From Paenibacillus daejeonensis DSM 15491 (GTDB lineage: Bacteria; Bacillota; Bacilli; Paenibacillales; Paenibacillaceae): DNA of 64,000 nt. The position numbers and the translations under genes were made by a program. The stretch is taken from NCBI RefSeq assembly GCF_000378385.1, contig NZ_KB899659.1, positions 585,418 through 649,417 of the forward strand, in the 5' to 3' direction. Shown here piece by piece: positions 16,617-25,732 of this stretch (the first letter of the stretch is position 1; each line of letters opens with the position of its first letter). The notes under the pieces are model-generated. The model was given only the letters and a program-made list of their open reading frames with translations, made no database searches and was not told the DNA's origin.

Positions 16617-18341
16617 TTATCTCGGGTCAGGCAGAAGAAGTTTCATCTCCTGCCACGCATCCGGTGGAAGCTGTACATGCTCGGGTTCTGATCTTCCGGC
16701 CCCGCGCACTCTTCCTGACACCATCCAAGCGCCATCAAGCTCTTGCACCTCATCTGGAATCAGAACGGTCAGTTCAGCTTGTCTGTTCAACTGCAGCGGT
16801 AGCTGACAATGCACAGCAGCCTCGATCATCTCACGCGCGGTGGAGGGATGGTAGCTGCGCATCGCTGCTGACCAGGCGATTGGCAGCCGTGGAAGCTCAG
16901 GCAGCAAGCGGGAGAGACTCGGTTTGTCGCATGGCTCCAGGAAATCTGGAGACGCTGCTGCCCTATTCCGATCTGAATGACTGTTCTGAGACGCCCTAGC
17001 CCTGTCAAGCTGTGGAGATTCCTTCTCTACCAGCCAGTCGCTTGCCCATTGCTGCAGTAGCTCGGCAAACGCAGGCTCCAGCATACCGCCTGCCGCCTCT
17101 CTCAGGTCAGCTAGCAACGTATCCACAGTCAAGCCTCGTCTATATGCACCAATGAGCGAATCAGACGTTACCTTGTACTGCGTAAACAGGTCATGACTGA
17201 CACGATCGGCGGACATTTCCAGCAGCCATCTAACCTGCAGCGGAGTTTCTCGGGTCACAATCAGCTCCCCGCTGAGCTGAATCCGAAGCGGCTCGGCAGG
17301 CCGCGCCTGCGCATGGAGCAGACGATAGGCGCCTCTACCGTCAACTGTATGACCTTGCTCCATCCAGCCAAGGCCTGTCAGCCGATCCAGCAGATCCTGA
17401 CAGCTTGACGCCGCCTGATGTCTAGCTTGGTAGCCAGCGGCCTTATACACCCATTCCTCGAGCTCCTGCGTTAGAAACCACACACCGGCAGGCTGTTCGG
17501 CAAGCACCGCTGCGGGGTACGATCTCCCGTCCTCTGCCGCCAGATAGTCAGAGAGCACAAGGTCTGCCAGTGCCGCTTCACAGGCATGCGGAGCCTGGTC
17601 CAGCCAAGCCTGCCAACACTGCTCGTGAAAGATATACCCCTCCTCCCCCTCCGACAGCCAGCCCTGCATCAGGCTGAGATCCAGCAACCAGGCAACCCGC
17701 GGAGGATAACTGTCGGTGGACAGGCCGCCTAGCAGAGGCAATCCTCTTGCAGCCGCTTCCGGAAGCTGGAGCTGGCTTTCCAGACGTTGCAGCACACGTT
17801 TGGGCAATGTCCTGCTGCGTGTCCATGAAAAACCAAGTCGTACCAGCGCAGCCATCGTATGGAGGAGTTCGCAGCATAGCCCGCCCTCGATCCGCTCTGC
17901 CGGCAATCGCTTGACAGGATCAGACGCTGGAAGGGGCTCCAGGTCGGCAGGATAAAATTCTCGCAGCCAGAGCCTAAATGTATCTTCCGGAAGCAGGTAA
18001 GCCTGCTCCCCCCAGCCGATCTTCATACACCATACAATCCCGCAGCTGTGCAAGAACTCCAGGCCATAACGGAGTTCTGTGCCTGACCAGAGACCGCTCG
18101 AGGCCTCGCGCATGAGCTGCTCCAGTCCAAAACGACCCACCCCGAAACGACTGACAATCAGTTTCAATACATCCTGCGCCTCCAGCGGCAGCTCTGCTCG
18201 GGCAGTCGCGAGTACTTCCGCCTGAGTCTGCGCCTGGAGCCACGTCATTCCCTGCCGCCGTGCTCCGTTCCAGACCGGGTCCTCAATCAGTTGATCCATC
18301 ACATGTGGCGGGATGCATGCCGTGATTTCGCTTAACTTCAT
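16617..18341 (-). CDS. Helicase-associated protein with Helicase_C_3-like domain, partner of XPB
   Basis: 574 residues from an ATG that overlaps the helicase stop (ATGA). Reading starts MKLSEITACIPPHVMDQLIE. The body is helical and Leu/Ala/Trp-rich with the segment GELIVTRETPLQVRWLLEMS, typical of the helicase C-terminal-like (Helicase_C_3) domain. No Walker motifs are present. In actinobacteria a similar protein is encoded beside XPB, and the tight coupling here suggests a complex. No experimental function is known to me. Confidence 0.75.
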   Translation of the reverse strand: MKLSEITACIPPHVMDQLIEDPVWNGARRQGMTWLQAQTQAEVLATARAELPLEAQDVLKLIVSRFGVGRFGLEQLMREASSGLWSGTELRYGLEFLHSCGIVWCMKIGWGEQAYLLPEDTFRLWLREFYPADLEPLPASDPVKRLPAERIEGGLCCELLHTMAALVRLGFSWTRSRTLPKRVLQRLESQLQLPEAAARGLPLLGGLSTDSYPPRVAWLLDLSLMQGWLSEGEEGYIFHEQCWQAWLDQAPHACEAALADLVLSDYLAAEDGRSYPAAVLAEQPAGVWFLTQELEEWVYKAAGYQARHQAASSCQDLLDRLTGLGWMEQGHTVDGRGAYRLLHAQARPAEPLRIQLSGELIVTRETPLQVRWLLEMSADRVSHDLFTQYKVTSDSLIGAYRRGLTVDTLLADLREAAGGMLEPAFAELLQQWASDWLVEKESPQLDRARASQNSHSDRNRAAASPDFLEPCDKPSLSRLLPELPRLPIAWSAAMRSYHPSTAREMIEAAVHCQLPLQLNRQAELTVLIPDEVQELDGAWMVSGRVRGAGRSEPEHVQLPPDAWQEMKLLLPDPR

Positions 18342-20056
18342 GAGCCTGTCCCCCGGCTTGTTCCCGAAGCCGATAGCGCTCGCTCGTCCGGCCAACGCTT
18401 CAACTGGTACCGGTAACCTTGTTCAATCATAAATAACTGGCGGCGCAGGGCAAACTCGGTCTCTTTTGTATCTGCTGTCACGATACTATAGAACCAGGCC
18501 CGGTTGTCCTCCCGCTTCGGTCGCAGGATTCTGCCGATTCGCTGGGCCTCTTCCTGGCGGGATCCGAAGCTCCCCGAGATCTGGACAGCGACGGCGGCAT
18601 CGGGGAGATCAACGGCAAAATTGGCCACTTTGGACACAATCAGTGTTCTGACCTCCCCTCGTTTAAATGCTGCAAATAGCCGTTCCCGCTCTTCATTCGG
18701 GGTCTTGCCCGTAATGAGCGGGGCCCGCAGACGCTCGGCAGCAGCGCTGAGCTGGTCAAGGTACTGACCAATCACCAGCTTCGGTTTATCGCCGTGGCGG
18801 CCCAGCAATTGCTCCATCACAGCTAGCTTGGCCGGATTCTCACTGGCGATACGGAGCCGCTCTCTCGCACCGGCCTGCCTGTATGTTGTGTCCTGAGAGG
18901 TACAGAGAGGGACACGCACCTCGCAGCATGAGAGCTCTGCCAGGGCGCCGCGTGCTTCCAGCGTCCGCCAGGGTAGTTCATAGCGTTTGGGGCCAATGAG
19001 CGAGAAGACATCCTCGGCACAGCCATCCTCCCGCACCAGCGTTGCCGTCAGACCCAGACGCCTGGTTGCCTGCAGCCCTGCGGTCAGCCGAAATACCGGA
19101 GCCGGCAGCAGATGCACCTCATCATAAATAATCAACCCCCAGTCCCGCTCGCGGAACAATCGCATGTGCGGATAATCCGTCTTGCCGGACGTCCGGTGCG
19201 TCATCATCTGGTACGTCGCGACTGTTACCGGCCTGACCTGCCGCTCGCGGCCGACATACAAACCGATGTCCTGCTCACCCAAGGTGGTCTTGTCGAGCAG
19301 CTCACGCTGCCACTGACTCACTGAGGTTGCATTGGAAGTGAGAATCAAGGTCGCACACTCCAATCGAGCCAGAGCGGCAATCCCAACAATGGTCTTGCCT
19401 GCGCCACACGGCAGCACCAGGACCCCGCTCCCCCCCTGGATGCTGCCGTCCTGAACGAACAACTCTACTGCCTGCTTCTGATAATCACGCAGCGTAAATT
19501 CCATCCCCGACAGGCCATGCTTTCTTAATTCAAGCGGCAAAGACTCACCCGCATGATAGCCTGCCTGGTCCAGCACCGGATAACCCAATCGGAGCAGCTC
19601 CTGCTTCAATCGCCCCCGCTGTGCACCATCCACCACCCAGGGGCCTTGCTCTGTGACCGCTGACTTGAACAGAGACCCCAGACTGTCTTGCAGCGCTTGT
19701 CGCAGCGGCTCGTCTGTTTCACCAGCAAGTAGCAGCTGCTCTCCGTCTCTAACCAACTGCAGCTTGCCATAACGATTGATCCACGCTTGCAAATCCGTCT
19801 CAACCGCCGCCGGCAATTCATACTTGCTGAAGGTCGCCAGGCGTTCCATAATCTGTCCGCCCTCTTGCCCGGCAGAGAGCGCATTCCAGACGGATAGCGG
19901 AGTGATACGATAGGTGTGCAGCTCGCCGGGGCGCTTGATGAGCTCCGCAAATGCAGCCAGCGCATGTGCAGCCTCCTCTGCCCCGGGCAGCCGGGTGTCA
20001 AGCAACACCGTGCCGTCCGCTTGGACGATCAGCGGTCTATGGTCTTGGATATCCAT
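18338..20056 (-). CDS. XPB/Ssl2-like DNA repair helicase
   Basis: A 572-residue superfamily 2 helicase. Walker A VLPCGAGKTIVG, motif II IIYDEVHLLPA, motif III GLTATLVREDG and motif VI QRIGRILRP are intact, plus an XPB-like N-terminal damage-recognition region. Homologues act in archaeal and eukaryotic nucleotide excision repair. ATG 20056 has a GGGGGAAT site and was preferred over an upstream in-frame ATG at 20104. First gene of a two-gene operon. Confidence 0.9.
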   Translation of the reverse strand: MDIQDHRPLIVQADGTVLLDTRLPGAEEAAHALAAFAELIKRPGELHTYRITPLSVWNALSAGQEGGQIMERLATFSKYELPAAVETDLQAWINRYGKLQLVRDGEQLLLAGETDEPLRQALQDSLGSLFKSAVTEQGPWVVDGAQRGRLKQELLRLGYPVLDQAGYHAGESLPLELRKHGLSGMEFTLRDYQKQAVELFVQDGSIQGGSGVLVLPCGAGKTIVGIAALARLECATLILTSNATSVSQWQRELLDKTTLGEQDIGLYVGRERQVRPVTVATYQMMTHRTSGKTDYPHMRLFRERDWGLIIYDEVHLLPAPVFRLTAGLQATRRLGLTATLVREDGCAEDVFSLIGPKRYELPWRTLEARGALAELSCCEVRVPLCTSQDTTYRQAGARERLRIASENPAKLAVMEQLLGRHGDKPKLVIGQYLDQLSAAAERLRAPLITGKTPNEERERLFAAFKRGEVRTLIVSKVANFAVDLPDAAVAVQISGSFGSRQEEAQRIGRILRPKREDNRAWFYSIVTADTKETEFALRRQLFMIEQGYRYQLKRWPDERALSASGTSRGTGS

Positions 20057-20119
20057 GATTATTCCCCCTGACTGTATGAACGATGACAGTTCCATCCATC
20101 GCAACTACTAGTCAGTATG

Positions 20120-20150
20120 AAAAAAAAACGGCTGATTTATGCCGTTTTTT
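20120..20150 (-). terminator. Terminator after the M20 peptidase gene
   Basis: A 10-bp stem AAAAAACGGC/GCCGTTTTTT with an 8-nt loop, followed by more U on the minus strand. The A/T symmetry could also stop plus-strand transcripts. Confidence 0.85.
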
Positions 20151-20183
20151 GGATTCTCGCGTATGAAGTTTTTCTTATTAGAC

Positions 20184-21374
20184 CTATACTACGGGATACG
20201 CTGCATAATCTTCTGCCAGGGCGGTCATTAGCCTCGCCGAAACGAGCATTGCCCGCTCATCCAGATCAAACCTTGGATGATGGTGAGCATAATGGGCCTC
20301 TAGCTCCGGGTTACCTGCACCCACAAAGATAAAGCATCCCGGCTTATGATGCAGATAATAAGCAAAATCCTCGGCTGCCATTACCATGGACGAAGTTTCT
20401 ACTGCCTGGCTCCCCAGCAATTCCTCCCCTACCCGATAAAATCGCCGGGTCTCTGCAGCATCGTTGACAACAGGAGGATAGCCCATCCTGTAATCCAATG
20501 TGCTGGTAGCGCCATAGAGGTCACAAACCTGACGGACCATGGCCACAATCCGTTCGTGAATGTCCTCACGCACCTTCGGATCGAAGGTCCGCACCGTGCC
20601 TTTGAGCAGCGCATGCCCGGCAATAATATTATTGGTGTGACCCGCCTGGAACGTGCCAATGGTCACGACAGCAGGATGGAGCGGATTGACTTGACGGCTG
20701 ACGATGGTCTGAAGAGCGGTGACCAGCGCACTGCCTACCACGATGGCATCGACCGTATCATGCGGCAGGCCGCCGTGCCCCCCTTTGCCAGTAATCTCGA
20801 TCGTAAATTCGTCTGCAGCCGCCATCAGGGCGCCTTCCCTCGATGCGACTTGCCCGTAACGCAGTGGAGTCCACAAATGGACACCATAAACCGCATCCAC
20901 CCCATCCATTGCTCCGTGCTCAATCAACGGCAGCGCTCCTCCCGGAGAAATTTCTTCTGAAGCCTGGAACAATAGCCTCCGCTTCCCGCTCAGCTGCTTG
21001 CGCTGCTGCATGTAATAGCTTGCGATCCCGAGCATTGTCGCTGTATGCGCATCATGACCGCACGCATGCATGACGCCTGGAACCTGCGAAGCATACTCCA
21101 CTTGCTTCTGATCCTGAATGGCGAGTGCGTCGATGTCCGCACGCAGGGCCACCGTCGGTCCTTCGGATTCACCCTCAATGGTCACCATCAGGCCGTATCC
21201 GCCGAGCCCAGTCTGCACATCGCAGCCCATATCCTGCAAGACGCCAGCAATGAAAGCGGAGGTTTCTTTTTCTTTATATGAAATTTCCGGAAAACGATGC
21301 AGATGCCTGCGCCACTCCACCATTTGTGGATAGAGCTGCTGCAGCGCCTGATCCCTGTGATTGCTTGCGCTCAT
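20184..21374 (-). CDS. M20-family amidohydrolase
   Basis: A 396-residue metallo-amidohydrolase of the YxeP/SndL/hippurate hydrolase group. Metal-binding motifs: C105-G-H107-D, SEE (catalytic Glu), a HGG histidine, and the C-terminal HHHPRFDLDE. Relatives remove N-acyl groups from amino acids or S-substituted cysteines, or act as N-acetyldiaminopimelate deacetylase; the precise substrate is not clear. The neighbours give no pathway hint. Confidence 0.85.
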   Translation of the reverse strand: MSASNHRDQALQQLYPQMVEWRRHLHRFPEISYKEKETSAFIAGVLQDMGCDVQTGLGGYGLMVTIEGESEGPTVALRADIDALAIQDQKQVEYASQVPGVMHACGHDAHTATMLGIASYYMQQRKQLSGKRRLLFQASEEISPGGALPLIEHGAMDGVDAVYGVHLWTPLRYGQVASREGALMAAADEFTIEITGKGGHGGLPHDTVDAIVVGSALVTALQTIVSRQVNPLHPAVVTIGTFQAGHTNNIIAGHALLKGTVRTFDPKVREDIHERIVAMVRQVCDLYGATSTLDYRMGYPPVVNDAAETRRFYRVGEELLGSQAVETSSMVMAAEDFAYYLHHKPGCFIFVGAGNPELEAHYAHHHPRFDLDERAMLVSARLMTALAEDYAAYPVV

Positions 21375-21519
21375 ATGCGTACCTCCTCGTATCCTTGCGT
21401 CTTCATGTCATCTATTCTACCAGAAAAAGCAAATCAAGCGAAGGCATCCAGCAAAACGTTGAATGCGTGATGTTCGTAAAACGTTCACTTTTTGTCCGTA
21501 GCGCACTAAGTGTGCATGC

Positions 21520-21548
21520 TTGCACTGGCAAAGGAAACATACTATCAT
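21520..21548 (+). promoter_or_regulatory. Putative promoter for yugN-ftsW
   Basis: TTGCAC, a 17-bp spacer, then TATCAT (5/6 of the -10 consensus). It lies about 40 bp upstream of the yugN ATG. Confidence 0.45.
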
Positions 21549-21587
21549 GAATAGAGACTATGGTTAGGCACTTGAAGGAGGATATCC

Positions 21588-21932
21588 ATGATTATTGAGA
21601 ATACAGGCTTGAATGGCATGACAAGCGAATTGGCGCATTTGGACGACTCGGCAGAGCGTCTGGGCTTCGTCCGCTGGCAATGGGAATATTACCGCGCTAC
21701 ATATGATCTGAAGCTCGAGGATCGTGCAGGCAAAGCGGAATACTTCTTGCGGATTAATACACGTGCCGTCGAAGGCAAATTGGAATCGCCCTATGCTGTA
21801 CTGGCAGTGGAGTCGATCTATATCGGACGGGCCACCTTCCCACACGGTATGGAATACGAATCTCCCGTGCCGCAGCCGATTCTCAATACGGCCACCCAGC
21901 GACTCCAAGATTTGAAGAAGTTACTTTCTTAA
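21588..21932 (+). CDS. yugN: YugN-like protein
   Basis: A 114-residue soluble protein of the YugN family (MIIENTGLNGM..., then GFVRWQWEYYRATYD). The function is unknown. A perfect AAGGAGG site lies 7 nt upstream. It precedes ftsW by 28 bp and probably shares its transcript. Confidence 0.82.
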   Translation: MIIENTGLNGMTSELAHLDDSAERLGFVRWQWEYYRATYDLKLEDRAGKAEYFLRINTRAVEGKLESPYAVLAVESIYIGRATFPHGMEYESPVPQPILNTATQRLQDLKKLLS

Positions 21933-21960
21933 GTGAGAGTAACAGCTTGACTCCATACGT

Positions 21961-23190
21961 ATGAACAAAGCGCAGACCGGTCCAAAGGGCAGACCGGATT
22001 TTCTGCTACTCATTATGACATTTGTGCTAGTCGGCTTTGGGCTGGTGATGGTCTTCAGCGCCAGCTCCAATATCGCTGTTATTGACAGACGCTATAATTT
22101 TGATGCGCTGTACTTCACGAAACGGCAGATTGTCTGGGTAGGGCTCGGTACCATTGCGATGCTATTCCTGATGAATATCCGTTATCAGTTTTTCAAAAAG
22201 GGATTTATCCTTTATTTTATCCCCGTGCTTATTATGCTTGCACTTGTGCCTTTCATCGGCGACTTGCGCAACGGAGCGCGAAGCTGGTTCGGTGTCGGCT
22301 CGCTCGGTATTCAACCTACGGAATTCGCCAAGCTGGCGTTAATTTTGTATATGGGACGATTGATTACGAAAAAGGGAGAGAAGTTTCGCGACTTCAAGCG
22401 CGGCTTGCTGCCTGTCATGATTGTCGTGGGGATTATCTGCGGTCTGATCATGCTGCAGCCGGATATGGGGGCAGCAATTATCCTGGCTGCCTGTGCGGCG
22501 GTTATTATTATTGCAGGCGGATCTAATTTAAAGCAGGTGTTTTTCTCCGGGGCAGTGGTTTCAATAGTTGTAGGCCTGTTCATCAGTCTCGCTTACATGA
22601 TTAACCCACAAGCCTGGGAATACCGGATCGCCCGTTTCACGTCGTTCATGGACCCCTTTCATGATCCGCAGGGTGACAGCTGGCAGCTCGTGCATTCACT
22701 CTATGCGCTCGGCCACGGCGGATTCGCCGGGGTTGGGCTGGGCAACGGCGTTCAGAAGCTGCATTATCTGCCGCTGGCTTACAACGATTTTATCTTTGCT
22801 GTCATTGGCGAAGAGCTCGGGTTTCTTGGCAGCGCACTGTTCCTGCTGTTCTTTCTGTTCTTCTTGTGGCGCGGCCTGATCGTCGCCCTCCGCTGCCCGG
22901 ATGTATATGGTACAGTTGTCGGCGTCGGTATCATCAGTCTGATCGCAATCCAAGCGGTTATCAATATCGGTGGTGTTATCGGTGCCATGCCTATCACGGG
23001 CGTGACCCTGCCATTCATAAGCTATGGCGGCTCATCCATGCTCGTCACCCTGGCTTCCATGGGCATTCTGCTCAGCATCTCAAGGGAAGCGAACCGGCCG
23101 GCCCAGACCAAGCCCTCCAGGTTCGCCAGGCAACCACTTCATCCCCAGACTACCCAGCAGCGTGGAGGCTTCACTCCCAAAAACGTATAG
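21961..23190 (+). CDS. ftsW: Peptidoglycan glycosyltransferase FtsW/RodA family
   Basis: A 409-residue SEDS polymerase with about ten transmembrane helices that polymerises lipid II. The conserved extracellular and loop motifs SWFGVGSLGIQPTEFAKLA, HDPQGDSWQLVHSLYALGHGG (shown in part) and TGVTLPFISYGGSS identify it. The C-terminal tail is basic and polar. Proximity to ylaN matches the B. subtilis ylaN-ftsW order. ATG 21961 has no recognisable Shine-Dalgarno and an in-frame stop lies 21 nt upstream; coupling to yugN may supply ribosomes. The SpoVE subfamily cannot be excluded. Confidence 0.9.
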   Translation: MNKAQTGPKGRPDFLLLIMTFVLVGFGLVMVFSASSNIAVIDRRYNFDALYFTKRQIVWVGLGTIAMLFLMNIRYQFFKKGFILYFIPVLIMLALVPFIGDLRNGARSWFGVGSLGIQPTEFAKLALILYMGRLITKKGEKFRDFKRGLLPVMIVVGIICGLIMLQPDMGAAIILAACAAVIIIAGGSNLKQVFFSGAVVSIVVGLFISLAYMINPQAWEYRIARFTSFMDPFHDPQGDSWQLVHSLYALGHGGFAGVGLGNGVQKLHYLPLAYNDFIFAVIGEELGFLGSALFLLFFLFFLWRGLIVALRCPDVYGTVVGVGIISLIAIQAVINIGGVIGAMPITGVTLPFISYGGSSMLVTLASMGILLSISREANRPAQTKPSRFARQPLHPQTTQQRGGFTPKNV

Positions 23191-23201
23191 GCTACAATAA
23201 A

Positions 23202-23243
23202 AACAAACGCCCAGGTAAGCAGCTTGTCTGCTTCCTGGGCGTT
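23202..23243. terminator. Bidirectional terminator between ftsW and the Asp23 gene
   Basis: A 10-bp outer stem AACGCCCAGG/CCTGGGCGTT continues with AAGCAG/CTGCTT and a short loop. The minus strand ends in GTTTGTTTTTATT, favouring termination of the convergent Asp23 transcript. Confidence 0.8.
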
Positions 23244-23268
23244 CTTGTGTTTTCTATTCCATTTGCTA

Positions 23269-23646
23269 CTATTTCAAACGCTGAATGTCCTCCAATTCTT
23301 CTTCCCTGAAGGCCACTCCTTCCACCTTGACATTGATCTCAACTACACTGAGTCCTGTCATATTGCTTACCGCTTCGTGCACGTTCAACTGGAGTTGGCG
23401 GCACACCTCTTGGATCGGAATCCCGTACTGTACGATAACCCGCAAATCTACAGCTGCTTCCAGTTGCCCAACTTCGACCGAAATGCCCTTTTGTACATTT
23501 TTACCGCTAAGTCTCTTGGCCAATCCTTCGGAGATCCCGCCCGACATTGCAGCAATTCCTGGCGTTTCGAGTGCTGCGAGTCCGGCGATCGTCGCGACTA
23601 CATCATCAGAGATACGAATAATACCGGTTTGAAGGTCTTCGGTCAT
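23269..23646 (-). CDS. Asp23/Gls24 family envelope stress protein
   Basis: A 125-residue Asp23 family protein: IRISDDVVATIAGLAALETPGI at the N-terminus (shown split: IRISDDVV, ATIAGLAALE), then a DLRVIVQYGIPIQEV strand-helix unit and a C-terminal VEINVKVEGV strand. Members are membrane-associated scaffolds linked to envelope stress. ATG 23646 has GAGGAG 8 nt upstream and is preferred over ATG 23667. Monocistronic, with a terminator. Confidence 0.86.
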   Translation of the reverse strand: MTEDLQTGIIRISDDVVATIAGLAALETPGIAAMSGGISEGLAKRLSGKNVQKGISVEVGQLEAAVDLRVIVQYGIPIQEVCRQLQLNVHEAVSNMTGLSVVEINVKVEGVAFREEELEDIQRLK

Positions 23647-23825
23647 TTGGTTCACTCCTCTTGTCATTCCATCCTATAGCTTCATTGTACTGGAACGCTG
23701 CCCCGGAAAGCAAGCTGACCTGCCTATAGATTGGTTAAAATTTACACATGAAAGATGATGTCGATTTGCTGACATGTATTACCTTGTCATGGGTCATACT
23801 AGAGGCAGAACAGGAGTGTTTGCCC

Positions 23826-24884
23826 ATGAGACGCAAGATCTTCTTTGCAGCCCTGGCCACAGCCTTTGCCTTGAGCGCTGCAGCCCATTATCTGCATTGG
23901 AACATGACGATGCAATTTGCTATATCGGCAATTGCTATTCTCTTCGTAGCCGGTTTTCTCGGACAAGCTACAGAGAGTGTTGCCCATTATGCGGGGCAGC
24001 GCCTAGGCGGATTTCTGAATGCGACCTTCGGCAATGCAGCCGAGCTGATCATTGCGCTCTTCCTCGTCAAGGAAGGGTTGTTCGATATGGTCAAAGCGAG
24101 CCTTACCGGCGCGATCATAGGCAATCTTCTGCTGGTGCTCGGACTGAGCTTGTTGCTGGGCGGAATCAAATATAAGCAGCAGCACTACAACGTTGAAGTC
24201 GCGGGACATAATGCCACGTTAATGATCATGGCGGTTATCGGTCTTTTTGTACCGGCCGTCTTTGTAACCTCTGAGCAATTTTCATTGCAAAAGGACCAAC
24301 AATTAAGTCTGGCGGTCGCTGCTATTCTGCTGGTTTCGTACCTGCTATGGCTCGTATTCTCCATGATTACACACAAGGATCTCCTAGCGGACGAGCAGGA
24401 CCCCTCCGGGCATCATGAGTCCCCCGTTTGGTCCAAACGCACATCCATCCTCTTCCTTGTTCTGGCTACTGTTATGGTTGCGTTCGTCAGTGAATGGCTG
24501 GTCGGCACTCTGGATGCCTTCGCGGCACGCTTTGGACTATCCGAGCTGTTTATCGGTGCTTTTGTGATCGCCATTATCGGCAACGCTGCAGAGCACAGCG
24601 CGGCAGTCATGCTCGCCATGAAGAACAAGATCGGTGCAGCCGTTGAGATCGCGATTGGCAGCAGTCTGCAAATCGCCTTGTTCGTTGCTCCTGTTCTCAT
24701 TTTCGCCAGCTGGATGTTCGGCCACACGATGGATATCATCTTTACCCCCATCGAGCTCACCGCGATTGCGGTGTCGGTGTTCATCGCCACGTCTATCTCC
24801 CGGGATGGGTCAACCAACTGGTACGAAGGCGTCTTGCTTTTGATGGTTTATAGTATTTTGGGCATCGCCTTCTATCTGGTATAA
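23826..24884 (+). CDS. chaA: Ca2+/H+ antiporter (CaCA superfamily, ChaA type)
   Basis: 352 residues, about 11 transmembrane segments. The two inverted alpha-repeat motifs are clear: [13 protein letters not shown] and [11 protein letters not shown], each with a membrane Glu for Ca2+. A second calcium exporter, YloB, is also encoded in this window. ATG 23826 follows CAGGAG by 10 nt; an upstream in-frame ATG (23748) would add a non-conserved 26-residue extension without a ribosome-binding site. Confidence 0.88.
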   Translation: MRRKIFFAALATAFALSAAAHYLHWNMTMQFAISAIAILFVAGFLGQATESVAHYAGQRLGGFLNATFGNAAELIIALFLVKEGLFDMVKASLTGAIIGNLLLVLGLSLLLGGIKYKQQHYNVEVAGHNATLMIMAVIGLFVPAVFVTSEQFSLQKDQQLSLAVAAILLVSYLLWLVFSMITHKDLLADEQDPSGHHESPVWSKRTSILFLVLATVMVAFVSEWLVGTLDAFAARFGLSELFIGAFVIAIIGNAAEHSAAVMLAMKNKIGAAVEIAIGSSLQIALFVAPVLIFASWMFGHTMDIIFTPIELTAIAVSVFIATSISRDGSTNWYEGVLLLMVYSILGIAFYLV

Positions 24885-24908
24885 CAAAAGAAAATATAGC
24901 AAAATGGC

Positions 24909-24943
24909 AAAAAAAAGAGCAGTCTCCAAGGGAGACTACTCTT
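24909..24943 (-). terminator. Terminator overlapping the ylaN stop codon
   Basis: On the minus strand AGTCTCC/GGAGACT (loop CTT), extended to about 12 bp, begins within a few bases of the ylaN TAG and is followed by eight U. The stem also lies just past the chaA stop. Confidence 0.85.
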
Positions 24944-25223
24944 TGACATTCAATGCCTCGTACAGCTGTGCCAGATTGCGCTCAAGCTTGCTTAATATCT
25001 GCTTACCTGTGGATTCAGGGACTAATCCGGCACGCACTGCGAAGTCAACCTCACGAGAGAAACCGTACATCTGTGTATCGAGAACTTCCTCGTACAACGG
25101 ACATTTCCGAGTCGTCAGATTCTCCATCTGCACCTCGATCAGCTTCTCAATTTTGTTGGCATCCTCCTGCAGAAGAAGAAGCGCCTTATGATGCAATTGC
25201 TCCATAACATCCGATGAAGACAT
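24936..25223 (-). CDS. ylaN: YlaN family protein (DUF1507)
   Basis: 95 residues with the near-invariant block [20 protein letters not shown] and the end [14 protein letters not shown]. subtilis YlaN has been reported to bind Fur and relieve iron-dependent repression; it is needed under iron limitation. Single-gene unit with its terminator touching the stop codon. Confidence 0.92.
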   Translation of the reverse strand: MSSSDVMEQLHHKALLLLQEDANKIEKLIEVQMENLTTRKCPLYEEVLDTQMYGFSREVDFAVRAGLVPESTGKQILSKLERNLAQLYEALNVKE

Positions 25224-25309
25224 GGTACTCCCCCTTGTGCGTGTCTTTCGCCGTCATTTATACCTTTTATATTAGACGAAATCGCCGCAATACACAAGGA
25301 CAAAACATC

Positions 25310-25339
25310 AAAAACGCCTGACTCTGAGCAGAGCAGGCG
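25310..25339 (-). terminator. Terminator after the HPr-like gene
   Basis: A stem CGCCTG/CAGGCG plus inner CTC/GAG pairs, with five U on the minus strand. Confidence 0.7.
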
Positions 25340-25367
25340 CTTTTGGTTCCGATATTCATTATCGCAA

Positions 25368-25610
25368 TTAGTCTTGTACAATAGCAATGTTAAGGTTGTG
25401 CTTGGCAAATACCTCGGCCATTGCTGCCTTGGCCTCATCGGCATCCGGACCATGAACATGCAGTTCATAGGAATGGCCACTGACCAGTGTCGTGAATAAT
25501 CCGAGGATACTCTTCACGTCGATGTATTTGTTTTCGGCTTGAAGCACAATGGAAGACCGGAAACGGTTAGCGGTTTGTGAAATGTCTACGATTGCTGCGT
25601 TGTTAGACAT
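25368..25610 (-). CDS. HPr-like protein lacking the phospho-histidine
   Basis: 80 residues from ATG 25610 (GGAGGG 6 nt upstream; an ATG at 25679 was rejected). The C-terminal two thirds match HPr/Crh: IDVKSILGLF contains the regulatory serine equivalent to Ser46, then GPDADEAKAAMAEV. The first beta strand and the GxHARP segment with His15 are missing, so it cannot relay PTS phosphate. It might act as a Crh-like CcpA corepressor, but interaction residues around position 15 are absent. Confidence 0.75.
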   Translation of the reverse strand: MSNNAAIVDISQTANRFRSSIVLQAENKYIDVKSILGLFTTLVSGHSYELHVHGPDADEAKAAMAEVFAKHNLNIAIVQD

Positions 25611-25732
25611 GAAAATCCCTCCAAATATCAGTCTGGTAAACCTTACATTCATCATACTTGCAATTCCAGGTTCCAGCAAGAGTCATTTTGCACAAAGTTC
25701 TTTAGAGAAGTTGCCTAATCTTGCAGGTCAAT

